Assembly: GCF_000496075.1 (NCBI RefSeq)
Contig: NZ_AWXZ01000038.1
Coordinates: 1 to 64,000, forward strand
DNA from: Lutibaculum baratangense AMV1
GTDB lineage: Bacteria; Pseudomonadota; Alphaproteobacteria; Rhizobiales; Tepidamorphaceae
Direction of reading: 5' to 3'
Length of the DNA: 64,000 bases
Of this stretch, positions 53,357 to 64,000 are shown piece by piece. The notes beneath the pieces are model-generated. The model made no database searches, had not been told where the DNA came from, and saw only the letters and a list, made by a program, of their open reading frames with translations. Numbering within the stretch: position 1 is the first letter of the stretch; each line of letters opens with the position of its first letter. A program made the position numbers and the translations under genes.

Positions 53357-54418
53357 TCAGGAGCTAGGGCCCTCGTCGAAGCCGACCTCGTCGACGAGCT
53401 CGCTCGCCCGCGCGCGCAGCTCACCGATCTCGACCAGCGGCAGGTCGTCGGCCTCGAGCTCGCCCCACGAGCCGACGGTCTCGGAGACCTCGACGCCCTC
53501 CTTCACCGGGTACTCGTGGTTCGTTTCCGCGTAGAGCTGCTGCGCCTCGTCGGAGGTCAGGAAGGCGAGGAGCTTGCGGGCCTCCTCGGCATGCGGCGCG
53601 TTCGCCACGAGGACGGCGCCCGACACGTTGACATGCGTGCCGCGGTCGTCGGACTTCGGGAAGAGGACCTTGATCGACTTCGCCCATTCCTGCTGCTCGG
53701 GCTCGTCCTGATTGGTCTGCATCAGGCCCATGTAATAGGTGTTGGCCAGCGCCAGGTCGCACTCGCCGGCGAAGATGCCCTTGGCTCCCGCGCGGTCGTT
53801 GCCGGTGGGCTTGCGCGCGAGGTTCTCCTTCACGCCCTCGAGCCACTCGCGCGCGGCGTCCTCGCCCTCATGCGCGATGACGGAGGCGAAGAGGCCGATA
53901 TTGTAGGGATGCTGGCCGGTGCGGGTGCAGATGCGCCCCTTCCACTTCGGGTCCGCCAGCTCGTCATAGGTGATCTCGTCCTGCTCCACGCGCTCGCGGG
54001 ACGCGTAGACGACGCGCGCCCGGAGCGAGAGGGCGGTCCAGTGTCCTTCGGGATCGCGGTACTTCTCGGGGACGTTCTGGGCAACCTCCTCCGACTCCAT
54101 CGGCTGGGTGATGCCCATGTCCTTCGCCCGCTTCAGCGTGCCGATGTCGACGGTGATGAGAAGGTCGGCCGGCGTGTTGCGGCCCTCGGCCTGGATGCGC
54201 TCGACGAGCTCGTCGCCGCCGAAGAGCACGTTGACCTCGGTGCCCGTCTCCTCCGTGTAGCGGTCGAGGAGCGGCTGGATCAGGCCCGGCTCGCGCGTCG
54301 TGTAGACGTTGACCTCGCCCTGCGCCGAGGCGGCCCCGGCGGAGCCGACCGCGAGGACAAGCCCCCCGAGGATGGCGCGCGTCGCCTGTCCGAGCCGGCG
54401 CGTTTGCGTCAGTTGCAT
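53357..54418 (-). CDS. ferric-iron binding periplasmic protein (FbpA-like)
   Basis: A 353-residue binding protein with signal peptide (LGGLVLAVGSAGAASAQ). EVNVYTTREPGLIQPLLDRY and LANTYYMGLMQTNQ (the two Fe-binding tyrosines) are typical of FbpA-type ferric-iron transporters. GGGAG lies before ATG 54418. An Irr-type box (54523-54537) is upstream. Confidence 0.9.
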   Translation of the reverse strand: MQLTQTRRLGQATRAILGGLVLAVGSAGAASAQGEVNVYTTREPGLIQPLLDRYTEETGTEVNVLFGGDELVERIQAEGRNTPADLLITVDIGTLKRAKDMGITQPMESEEVAQNVPEKYRDPEGHWTALSLRARVVYASRERVEQDEITYDELADPKWKGRICTRTGQHPYNIGLFASVIAHEGEDAAREWLEGVKENLARKPTGNDRAGAKGIFAGECDLALANTYYMGLMQTNQDEPEQQEWAKSIKVLFPKSDDRGTHVNVSGAVLVANAPHAEEARKLLAFLTSDEAQQLYAETNHEYPVKEGVEVSETVGSWGELEADDLPLVEIGELRARASELVDEVGFDEGPSS

Positions 54419-54522
54419 GCTGCTCTCCCTGTTCTCACGCGGTGTCGTGCGCGTCGTGTTCGCCGGCACGATGGGATAAGCAGCAAACAAAAGTCAAGAT
54501 TGGAAATCGCCGCAATAACGCA

Positions 54523-54537
54523 TTAGAAACATTCAAA
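54523..54537 (-). promoter_or_regulatory. Irr-type iron control element upstream of fbpA
   Basis: The plus strand reads TTAGAAACATTCAAA, matching the palindromic iron-control box TTAGAA-N3-TTCTAA except one base. It lies about 105 bases before the fbpA start, in AT-rich promoter sequence. Irr controls iron genes in Rhizobiales, so iron-dependent expression is likely. Confidence 0.5.
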
Positions 54538-54627
54538 GATCCAGCGCAGGCCGATCGCCGGGACGACCGATTCCGATGTCGCCGCAGTGCCTTGAGGCTG
54601 GTCCGCGCGGGGCTGCGCGACGGGATG

Positions 54628-57675
<3,048 letters not shown>

Positions 57676-58001
57676 GAAACCTCCGGCCCCTGGAGATCGA
57701 ATCGGGACCGTCCACGCCGCTGGCCGTCCCGGACCGCTCATATATAGGCAACGGCCTCGGCACCCGTCCAGCAATGCCTGAAAGGGCACTCTTCGGCCAA
57801 AGAAACGGTTAAGGCCCCCAGCGCCGTCGCGGCACCTCAGGGCCGCATGCCCAGTGCTGCGGCGCAACTCATGTTGCGATGCACAATAAATGTCCCTATC
57901 TTCCCCAGCGTGACCCTGCATGAGGGGTCGGGCGGGGGCGCGACCAAGATCGCACGGCGCATCCGCCGATGCGCCGAAACGCAACAGGAGGTCCAGACAC
58001 C
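57676..58001. other. divergent region between kinase and phasin genes
   Basis: No gene is supported. A perfect inverted repeat CGCAAC-TCAT-GTTGCG (57863-57878) with flanking TGC/GCA is placed upstream of the phasin gene. AT-rich CACAATAAATG follows, a likely promoter part. Confidence 0.5.
57863..57878. promoter_or_regulatory. inverted repeat, possible PhaR operator
   Basis: CGCAAC-TCAT-GTTGCG, with TGC and GCA on the outside, lies about 125 bases before the phasin start. PhaR repressors of PHB genes bind TGC/GCA-rich sites, so this is a candidate operator. The match is to pattern only. Confidence 0.4.
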
Positions 58002-58565
58002 ATGACGGACAAGACCACCACGACGCAGACGAAACAGACCGCCAAGGACGCGACGGCGACCGCCGCCGAGACGACGAAGCAGGCGGCCGAGAGCACGGCC
58101 CAGACCGCGAGCGAGGCCAGCGAGACCTTCAAGGGCGCGGCGGATGTCTTCGCGACGAACGCCTTCGACATGCCGAACGTCTTCCGCGACTTCGCCGAGA
58201 AGGGCATGACGCGGGCCAGGGCGAACTACGACACCTACAAGTCGCTCGCCGAGGAGGCCACCGACGCGGTCGAGGACGCGCTGACGACGGCGAACAAGAA
58301 CGCCGGCGAGATCCAGCGCCAGGCACTCATCTCCGCGAAGACGCAGATGAACGCCAATTTCGACTTCGCCGAGAAGATGCTCAAGGTGAAGACGTTCTCC
58401 GAGGCGCTCGAGCTCCAGTCGAGCTTCATGCGCCAGCAGTTCGACACGATGCAGTCGAACATCAAGGAGTTCCAGACGCTGTCGTCGCGGCTCCAGCAGG
58501 AGACGGCGAAGCCGTTCACCCAGAACCTCGGCAAGGTCATGGAGCAGTGGCGCGCGAGCGCCTGA
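58002..58565 (+). CDS. phasin
   Basis: A 187-residue helical protein with a Thr/Ala/Lys-rich N-terminus (TTQTKQTAKDATATAAETTK) and a C-terminal phasin-like helix set (FDFAEKMLKVKTFSEALELQ). Phasins coat poly-hydroxybutyrate granules. ATG 58002 follows AGGAG. A candidate PhaR site is upstream. Confidence 0.88.
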   Translation: MTDKTTTTQTKQTAKDATATAAETTKQAAESTAQTASEASETFKGAADVFATNAFDMPNVFRDFAEKGMTRARANYDTYKSLAEEATDAVEDALTTANKNAGEIQRQALISAKTQMNANFDFAEKMLKVKTFSEALELQSSFMRQQFDTMQSNIKEFQTLSSRLQQETAKPFTQNLGKVMEQWRASA

Positions 58566-58688
58566 TCCATCGGTCTTCAACAGCGACACCAGCCGATGGC
58601 GTGCCGGGTTCGGCACGTCATTGACGAGCGGGGGTCGTCGCCCGTAAAAGACGGCTGGTCGCGCCCGGCAGGGGCGCGTCCATCTCGT

Positions 58689-58765
58689 GCCGCCTTAGCT
58701 CAGTTGGTTAGAGCGTCGGATTGTGGATCCGAAGGTCCCCCGTTCGAGCCGGGGAGGCGGTACCA
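58689..58765 (+). tRNA. tRNA-His (GUG), alphaproteobacterial type without G-1
   Basis: A 77-base tRNA with anticodon GUG and encoded CCA. Pairing fixes position 1 at G58689, opposite U72; the discriminator is A73 and the base before position 1 is T, so G-1 is not encoded. This variant, with an adapted HisRS, is characteristic of most alphaproteobacteria. Confidence 0.93.
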
Positions 58766-58861
58766 TCTTCATTTCTCTGCAGAACGCGCCGATGCCCGCT
58801 TGACCGGGTCGCACCGCCTGCTACCGAAGACGGGAACGACTTCGGCAGGAGGAGCACCATC

Positions 58862-60010
58862 GTGGGCAGCGAGCACAAGCGGTCGCCCGAGACAATCGCG
58901 GCCCAGGGCCTGCACGCGGTCGACCCCGCCACGGGTGCGGTCGTGCCGCCGCTCCACCCCGCCACGACCTTCGCGCGCGGCGGCGACTACGAGCTCCTCG
59001 GCGCCCATTTCTATTCCCGCTACGGCTCCCCGACGGTCGACCAGGCCGAGCGCGCGATCGCCGCGCTCGAGGGCGGGATCGAGGCGCAGCTCTTCGGATC
59101 CGGGCTCGCCGCCTTCACCGCGCTCGTCGAGAGCGTTCCCGAGGGCGCGGCCGTCGTGGCGCCCCGCACGATGTATTTCGGCGGGCAGGACTGGCTGCGC
59201 CGCCTCGACGCCCGGGGCCGCATCAGGCTCGCCCTCTTCGACGAGACGGACGATGCCGCGCTCGAGGCGGCCTGTGCCGAGGCGCGGCCCGAGCTCGTCT
59301 GCATCGAGACGCCGGCCAACCCGACCTGGTCGATCACCGACATCGCCGCCGCCGCCGAGACCGCCCACCGCCACGGGGCGCGGCTCGCCGTCGATTCGAC
59401 GGGGGCGCCACCCCCGACGACCCGGCCGCTCGAGCTCGGCGCCGACATCGTCTTCCACTCCGCCACGAAATACCTGAACGGCCACAGCGACGTCACCGCG
59501 GGGGTGCTGGTCGCGCGCGAGGACGGCGAGCGGTGGCAGGAGATCCGCCAGGTCCGGATGCTGACCGGGGCCCTGCTCGGCCCGTTCGAGGCATGGCTCC
59601 TGCTGCGCGGCCTTCGCACACTCTATGTCCGCTTCGCCCGCCAGTCGGAGACGGCGATGGCGCTCGCGACCGCGCTCCTCGACCACCCCAAGGTGGAACG
59701 GGTTCTCTATCCCGGCCTCGACAGCCATCCGCGCCACTCCGTCGCGCGCCGCCAGATGACCGGCGGCTTCGGCGGCATGCTGTCGATCCTCGTCGCGGGC
59801 GGCGCGGCGGAAGGCCGGGCCGTCGCCGCGGCGACCGAGCTTTTCGTGCCCGCCACCTCCCTCGGCGGCGTCGAAAGCCTGATCGAGCACCGCCGCTCGA
59901 TCGAGAGCCCGCAGAGCGCCGTCGCCGACAACCTGATCAGGCTGTCGGTCGGCCTGGAGGCCGTCGACGACCTCCTCGCGGACCTGAGGCAGGCCCTGGA
60001 GCGGATCTGA
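58862..60010 (+). CDS. metC: Cys/Met-metabolism PLP enzyme (cystathionine beta-lyase type)
   Basis: A 382-residue PLP enzyme: THPATTFAR-like HPATTFARGGDY, SRYGSPTVDQAERAIAALEG, ETPANPTWSITDIAA and the Schiff-base lysine K203 in SATKYLNGHSDV. It most likely cleaves cystathionine in methionine synthesis. GTG 58862 is supported by AGGAGGAG upstream; a longer frame would enter the tRNA. The gene symbol is a family guess. Confidence 0.88.
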   Translation: MGSEHKRSPETIAAQGLHAVDPATGAVVPPLHPATTFARGGDYELLGAHFYSRYGSPTVDQAERAIAALEGGIEAQLFGSGLAAFTALVESVPEGAAVVAPRTMYFGGQDWLRRLDARGRIRLALFDETDDAALEAACAEARPELVCIETPANPTWSITDIAAAAETAHRHGARLAVDSTGAPPPTTRPLELGADIVFHSATKYLNGHSDVTAGVLVAREDGERWQEIRQVRMLTGALLGPFEAWLLLRGLRTLYVRFARQSETAMALATALLDHPKVERVLYPGLDSHPRHSVARRQMTGGFGGMLSILVAGGAAEGRAVAAATELFVPATSLGGVESLIEHRRSIESPQSAVADNLIRLSVGLEAVDDLLADLRQALERI

Positions 60011-60054
60011 CGGGGTTGACGGGAAGTTAGGAGGCTTGCAGCTAGCATCCTTCC

Positions 60055-60693
60055 ATGCAGACCGCGATCCCCTCGCTGCCGACGACGATCCCCGAGGCGC
60101 TCGCGCGGGAGCTCCGGGGCATCCACGTGCTCGTCGTGGATCCGGAGCGGAACTTCCGCGAGGTCGTGGGGCACATCCTGCGCCACGTCCACATGACCCA
60201 GATCACGCAGGCCGGCACGCTTTCGGAAGCGCGGCAGATCCTCGCCAAGCGGCAGGTCTCGCTCGTCCTGTCGGAGTTCCGGCTGCCGGACGGCACCGGG
60301 CTCGACCTCGTGAAGGCGATACGCGGCGGGACGGCGCCCGCCCGACGCCTGCCCGTGATCCTCCTGACCGGCGAGCTCGACCGGCTGCTCCTGCGCAGGG
60401 CGATCAATGCCGGCGTCGACGACTGCCTCGTGAAGCCGCTCAGGCCGATCACGCTCTACCAGCGCATCTCCAGGCTCGTGCAGCGCCCGCCGGTCTATGT
60501 CGAGATACCGGGCGTCTATTTCGGCCCGGACCGGCGCCGGCGGGTCGACGGGATCGAGACGGTCGAGGATCGCAGGCGTCAGGACACGGTCGCCTCCCGC
60601 CACGCCGGGGGCATCATCCTCGACGACGGGCCCGAAGAGGCCGCCGCGGACGCTTCTCCGGTCACCGCACGGGGAAGGCCATCGTCGTCATGA
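60055..60693 (+). CDS. degenerate receiver-domain protein with Glu at the phosphorylation site
   Basis: A 212-residue protein with a response-regulator receiver fold at 23-135: VLVVDPERN keeps D29 but has P30 where a second acid is usual, the phospho-acceptor position is E74 in LSEFRLPDG, Thr105 and Lys127 (VKP) are intact. The tail (135-212) is charged and has no DNA-binding or enzymatic domain. Glu at that site often mimics the phosphorylated state. Its end overlaps the converging transducer gene by 32 bases. Confidence 0.8.
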   Translation: MQTAIPSLPTTIPEALARELRGIHVLVVDPERNFREVVGHILRHVHMTQITQAGTLSEARQILAKRQVSLVLSEFRLPDGTGLDLVKAIRGGTAPARRLPVILLTGELDRLLLRRAINAGVDDCLVKPLRPITLYQRISRLVQRPPVYVEIPGVYFGPDRRRRVDGIETVEDRRRQDTVASRHAGGIILDDGPEEAAADASPVTARGRPSSS

Positions 60694-61039
60694 GCGCGTT
60701 CTCGGCCTGCCGCGAATCGAGCCTCGTGTGCTGGACGACGATCGGGCGGTCGCTCTCGATCACCGTCGCGAAGCCGGTGCCCTTCGGCACGGGCTCGGGG
60801 TCGGAGAGGTCGTTGAAGCGCAGATGCACCGTGCGGCGCGCTCCGACCGTCACGCGGTAGGGGCCGACCGGCTCCTTGCCCTCGAAATAGAGCGTGAGCG
60901 AGACATTCGCCGGCTCGTCGCCCGCGTTGAGGATGCAGGCCGTCTCGTGGCTCTCGAACTCCGGCGGCGGCCCGTTGCTCCAGGCCGGGATGTAGCCTTC
61001 CGCCAGCGCCCACACCGTGTGCCCGATCTCGCGCGCCAT
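60662..61039 (-). CDS. sensory-rhodopsin-transducer-like protein (ASRT family)
   Basis: A 125-residue beta-rich protein: GHTVWALAEGYIPAWSNGP, ETACILNAGDEPANVSLTLY, VHLRFNDLSDPEPVPK and PIVVQHTRLDSRQAENALMT match the Anabaena sensory-rhodopsin transducer family. No rhodopsin is encoded nearby, and many family members act without one, perhaps in sugar or DNA binding. The second ATG (61039) has a better-spaced GGAG than the first (61042). Confidence 0.85.
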   Translation of the reverse strand: MAREIGHTVWALAEGYIPAWSNGPPPEFESHETACILNAGDEPANVSLTLYFEGKEPVGPYRVTVGARRTVHLRFNDLSDPEPVPKGTGFATVIESDRPIVVQHTRLDSRQAENALMTTMAFPVR

Positions 61040-61190
61040 CATGAACTCCTTCGCTGCCCCTGCCGCAAGCGACAACCGCGCCGGCCGGCGCGGCGTTCCG
61101 CAGGGCTTCACGAGAATGAAGACAGTGGTCGAAAGACTACGTCCGCCACGGTCGGTGGGGCAGGAGGCGCCGGACTAGCGGAGGGAAAAT

Positions 61191-61266
61191 GGTGCCCAGG
61201 GGCGGAATCGAACCACCGACACTGCGATTTTCAGTCGCATGCTCTACCAACTGAGCTACCTGGGCA
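61191..61266 (-). tRNA. tRNA-Phe (GAA)
   Basis: A 76-base tRNA with anticodon GAA, standard cloverleaf arms (GCCCAGG acceptor, GGTTCGATTCC T-arm) and encoded CCA. It lies between the transducer-like and CsbD genes. Confidence 0.95.
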
Positions 61267-61423
61267 TGCCACCGGCGAAGCGTGTCGCGTCCGGCGAGCG
61301 AGGGGCCTTATAGAAAGTCGCGGCGCCCCTGTCCAGCACTTAAAGACCGAGAACTCGACACGGCCCGGCGGGGGTGTGTTGCCCCTCCTCCGGGTCCACG
61401 AGAGCGCAGCGGCCGAAAGCGAA

Positions 61424-61448
61424 AGTGCCCGGCACGGGGCCGGGCACT
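61424..61448 (-). terminator. terminator of the CsbD gene
   Basis: AGTGCCCGG (61424-61432) pairs with CCGGGCACT (61440-61448). On the minus strand it lies 32 bases past the CsbD stop and is followed by TTCGCTTTCGG. Confidence 0.6.
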
Positions 61449-61479
61449 CCATTTCCTGGCGGAACGTCCTGGACGAACG

Positions 61480-61689
61480 TCAGGGGCGGTTCGAGATCCC
61501 GCGGCCCCACTCGTCCACCTCGCGCTCGGCCTGATCCTTCTCGTAGCCGTAGCGCTCCTGGATGCGGCCGACGAGCTTGTCGCGGTGGCCCGCGGCGACG
61601 TCGAGGTCGTCGTCGGTGAGCTTGCCCCACTGGACCTTCGCCTCGCCCTTGTACTGCGTCCACTGGCCCTTGATCTGATCCCAGTTCAT
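61480..61689 (-). CDS. CsbD-family stress protein
   Basis: A 69-residue protein with the family start MNWDQIKGQWTQYKGEAKVQWG and ERYGYEKDQAEREVDEW. CsbD proteins are small abundant stress-response proteins of unknown mechanism. The gene has its own terminator. Confidence 0.88.
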   Translation of the reverse strand: MNWDQIKGQWTQYKGEAKVQWGKLTDDDLDVAAGHRDKLVGRIQERYGYEKDQAEREVDEWGRGISNRP

Positions 61690-61778
61690 CGCTCGCTCCT
61701 TTTCCGCTCGCGAGATGCGCTTTGTCGATGGCCTGAGAACGGGCGAGGCGCCGGACGCGTTCCGCGGGGGCGCCTGCG

Positions 61779-61982
61779 TCAGGGCGCCTCATCCTCCGTG
61801 CCGGGCGGCAGCGCAGGCTCGCCCTCCTCGTCGTCCTCCTCGACGGCGGGGATGGCGTAGGCACCCACGAGCCAGCGGTTGAGGTCGACGTCGGCGCAGC
61901 GCTTCGAGCAGAAGGGCCGCCAGCGCTCCTCGCGCGGCCGGCCGCAGATCGGGCACGGACGGGTGTCTTCGGTCTCTGTCAT
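61779..61982 (-). CDS. yacG: DNA gyrase inhibitor YacG
   Basis: A 67-residue zinc protein: CPICGRP (C10, C13) and FCSKRCADVDLNRWL (C25, C29), with the C-terminal acidic tail. It binds GyrB and limits gyrase. It follows maf by 40 bases in the conserved infA-maf-yacG order. Confidence 0.9.
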   Translation of the reverse strand: MTETEDTRPCPICGRPREERWRPFCSKRCADVDLNRWLVGAYAIPAVEEDDEEGEPALPPGTEDEAP

Positions 61983-62022
61983 GACGCCTATCTGGCCGCG
62001 TTCGCCGCTCCGGGCAAGCGGC

Positions 62023-62649
62023 TCAGGCCGGTGCGTTCGGCCAGTCGTGGTGGACGGGGTATGATTCGCCCGCGAGAAGCGACATCGTCTCGTAGAGCGG
62101 CAGGCCCACGACGCTCGAATAGGAGCCGACGAGCTTCACCACGAAGCCGCCGGCGAGGCCCTGGATCGCGTAGCCGCCGGCCTTGCCGCGCCACTCGCCG
62201 GACGCGATGTAGGCCTCCATCTCCTGGCGCGAGAGCCGCTTGAACCGCACCCTCGTCTCGATCAGCCGCTGGCGGATCGACCGGTCGCCGGTCGCGAGGC
62301 AGATGCTCGTGAAGACCTTGTGGCTGCGCCCCGACAGCAGACGCAGGCACGCGAACGCCTCCTCCACCGTCTCGGGCTTGCCGAGGATGCGGCGGCCGAC
62401 GGCCACCACGGTGTCGGCCGTGAGCACGAGCGCGCCCGCCGTCTCCGGGTCGCGGTCGGCGGCGCGCATGGCGATCTCGACCTTCGTGCGGGCGAGGCGC
62501 TTCGCCAGCGTCCGCGGCTGCTCGCCCTTGGCGGGGCTCTCGTCGATGTCGGCTGGACGCAGCGCATCGGGCTCGATGCCCACCTGCTGCAGGAGCGCCA
62601 GGCGGCGCGGCGAGGCGCTGGCGAGAACGAGCTTCGGCCGTCCGCTCAT
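62023..62649 (-). CDS. maf: Maf-family nucleotide pyrophosphatase
   Basis: A 208-residue protein: [18 protein letters not shown] at the start and [18 protein letters not shown]. Maf proteins hydrolyse non-canonical or modified NTPs. It lies directly after the infA relic on the same strand. Confidence 0.94.
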   Translation of the reverse strand: MSGRPKLVLASASPRRLALLQQVGIEPDALRPADIDESPAKGEQPRTLAKRLARTKVEIAMRAADRDPETAGALVLTADTVVAVGRRILGKPETVEEAFACLRLLSGRSHKVFTSICLATGDRSIRQRLIETRVRFKRLSRQEMEAYIASGEWRGKAGGYAIQGLAGGFVVKLVGSYSSVVGLPLYETMSLLAGESYPVHHDWPNAPA

Positions 62650-62699
62650 GAACTCTCACTATCTCCGGCGTTTCAGGATCGGCGGGATGCGGGCGAGGG

Positions 62700-62816
62700 C
62701 TACTTGAAGCGGCAGGTGATGCGGCGCCTGGAGAGGTCGTGCGGCGTCATCTCGACGAACACCTCTTCCCCGGCCATCGACACCTGCATGCGCCCCGCCC
62801 AGCGAATGGCCGGAAA
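62700..62816 (-). pseudogene. infA: infA relic (IF-1 C-terminal part only)
   Basis: The frame between TAG (62817-62819) and TAG (62700-62702) encodes 38 residues ending EVFVEMTPHDLSRRRITCRF and then K, an obvious IF-1 C-terminus. The first half of IF-1 is missing and GRM-QVSM lacks about five residues of the usual GKMRKNxIR loop. The stop of the phosphatase gene is only 51 bases upstream, so no intact IF-1 can start here. A functional infA must be elsewhere. Confidence 0.75.
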
Positions 62817-62867
62817 CTAGCCGAAAGCGGAGCGGCTGTGAACCGAAATGGCGGCGGGGGCGCGTCC

Positions 62868-63341
62868 CTACATCGCCGGCGGGCGGTGCCACTCGAAGCG
62901 CTCCTTGATGCGCCGCATCAGCCCGTCGCGCACCCGCCGATAGGCATGCAGGAGCTGCTCCCGGCTGCCCTCGGTGAGGGTCGGGTCCTCGGTCGGCCAG
63001 TACTCGACGTCGACCGCCATGGTGCGGGTGAGTTCGAGCGCGCGGTGATGCGCCTCCGGCGCGAGCGTCACCACGAGGTCGAAGGAGGTGTCGGCGAGAT
63101 CCTCGAAGGTCGTGGGGCGGTAGCTCTTCACGTCGATGCCGATCTCGTCCATCACCTCGATGACGATCGGATCGGGCTTGCCTTCGTGGACGCCGGCGGA
63201 GGCGACGTAGACGGCGTGCGGGAAGAGGTGGCGCATGATCGCCGCCGCCATCGGCGAGCGCACCTCGTTCATGCCGCAGGCGAAGAGGACGGCGGAGGGC
63301 GGCCTGCCGCTCTCGCCCGAGGAAGGGCCCCGTGCCGCCAC
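62868..63341 (-). CDS. low-molecular-weight phosphatase/arsenate-reductase-like protein
   Basis: A 157-residue protein with the P-loop CGMNEVRS (C22-x5-R28), the LMW-PTP signature, and a later Asp-rich segment (DPTLTEG). Commonly located between UPF0262 and infA in Hyphomicrobiales. It is 4 bases from the UPF0262 gene. Confidence 0.88.
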   Translation of the reverse strand: MAARGPSSGESGRPPSAVLFACGMNEVRSPMAAAIMRHLFPHAVYVASAGVHEGKPDPIVIEVMDEIGIDVKSYRPTTFEDLADTSFDLVVTLAPEAHHRALELTRTMAVDVEYWPTEDPTLTEGSREQLLHAYRRVRDGLMRRIKERFEWHRPPAM

Positions 63342-63345
63342 GGCG

Positions 63346-63822
63346 TCAGCCCTTCCAGTGCAGGACGCAGATCAGCGTGAAGAGGCGGCGCGCCGTGTCG
63401 AAATCGACCTCGATCTTGCCGGCGAGCCTCTCCTCCAGGATGCGCGAGCCGTCGTTGTGGACGCCCCGCCGCCCCATGTCGACGGCCTCGATGCGGCTGG
63501 GGCTCGCCGTCTTGATCATCTGGAAGTAGCTCTCGCAGATCAGGAAGTAGTCCCTCACGATGCGCCGGAACGGCGTCAGCGAGAGCATGTGCGTCACGAC
63601 CGGCTCGCCCCCTTCCGTCCGCACGTCGAAAACGAGCCGCTTGTCCTGGATCGACAGGTCGAGCGCATAGGGCCCCCTGTCCTCGCCGAGGACGCGGAAC
63701 TCGTTCTCCTCGAGAAGATCGTAGATCGCGACCGCCCGCTCGTGCTCGATATCCCGGTTGCCGCGACCGATCGATCCCTCGTCAAGCGTCACGGAGACGA
63801 TGCGGTCGCGCTCGCAGCTCAT
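63346..63822 (-). CDS. UPF0262 family protein
   Basis: A 158-residue protein with the family segments [20 protein letters not shown] and [20 protein letters not shown]. Function unknown. Start ATG 63822 overlaps the DUF2948 stop by four bases. Confidence 0.9.
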   Translation of the reverse strand: MSCERDRIVSVTLDEGSIGRGNRDIEHERAVAIYDLLEENEFRVLGEDRGPYALDLSIQDKRLVFDVRTEGGEPVVTHMLSLTPFRRIVRDYFLICESYFQMIKTASPSRIEAVDMGRRGVHNDGSRILEERLAGKIEVDFDTARRLFTLICVLHWKG

Positions 63823-64000
63823 TGCGGGACCGGGGCCTCCGCCGCCTCGTGGTCCGGCCGCGCCTTCGTCGACCACGCGGGCCCCAGATCCTTCACGCGG
63901 GCCTCGATGCACTCGACCTCGAGCCTCAGTGTCGCGCCGCCCGAGAAGATGAGGTCGACGTGACCGGACGGCTCCTCGGCGGGCGAGAAGCGCACTGCGA
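63819..64000 (-). CDS. DUF2948 family protein, C-terminal part
   Basis: The last 60 codons of a gene entering from the right edge, ending at TGA 63819. [18 protein letters not shown] is the DUF2948 C-terminal motif. In related genomes hisD often lies between DUF2948 and UPF0262; here the two overlap directly. Confidence 0.8.
   Translation of the reverse strand, partial: AVRFSPAEEPSGHVDLIFSGGATLRLEVECIEARVKDLGPAWSTKARPDHEAAEAPVPQ

Overview
The window is GC-rich DNA from an alphaproteobacterium, most likely of the Hyphomicrobiales (Rhizobiales). The evidence is the tRNA-His without G-1 and with A73, the initiator tRNA with an A:U pair in the anticodon stem, a 6S RNA candidate between zapA and the 5-formyl-THF cyclo-ligase gene, the DUF2948 / UPF0262 / phosphatase / infA / maf / yacG neighbourhood, a PdhS-like kinase and an Irr-type iron box. 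I do not assign a genus.

Bases 1 to about 19,130 are a mobile element with a plasmid-style backbone. They carry two VirD4/TraG-type coupling ATPases (one membrane-anchored, one soluble), a MobC-like accessory protein and a VirD2/MobA-type relaxase with a 515-base gene-free region next to it that could hold oriT, an ArdC-type antirestriction protein, a ParB-like protein, and DUF736, DUF2958 and several small orphan genes. At the right end are a candidate replication origin (DnaA box plus palindromic repeats), a RepL-like initiator, ParA and a small ribbon-helix-helix-like protein. The element lies against the 3' end of the initiator tRNA gene, a common integration position. No integrase and no left end are visible, so I cannot say whether it is an ICE, an IME or an integrated plasmid. 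The most unusual feature is a roughly 175-base non-coding leader present in three diverged copies upstream of three different accessory genes. Two of its hairpins change sequence between copies but keep their pairing, as a structured regulatory RNA would.

Bases 19,193 to 64,000 are chromosomal. Region by region: a CHAD protein, yebC, a folate gene with a phosphodiesterase, probable 6S RNA and zapA; then tkt-gap-pgk-fba (transketolase and lower glycolysis) followed by a ThiE-like protein, a SEL1-repeat protein, EF-P, an inositol-monophosphatase-like enzyme and a MotA/TolQ plus OmpA/MotB pair. Next are a homocysteine methyltransferase and a VapBC locus whose toxin has lost its middle.

A polyamine regulon follows (36.2-47.4 kb): FAD oxidase, aminotransferase, LysE exporter, two glutamine-synthetase-like gamma-glutamyl ligases, a GntR/FCD regulator and a potFGHI-type transporter. 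Two TGATCAC-containing palindromes flank the regulator gene and probably coordinate both transcription units.

The last part has an AsmA-like protein, acetoacetyl-CoA synthetase, a two-gene ferric-iron transporter without its ATPase, a PdhS-like sensor kinase, a phasin, tRNA-His, a cystathionine beta-lyase-type enzyme, a receiver protein with Glu at the phosphorylation site, a sensory-rhodopsin-transducer-like protein, tRNA-Phe, CsbD, YacG, Maf, a broken infA relic, a low-molecular-weight phosphatase, UPF0262 and the end of a DUF2948 gene.
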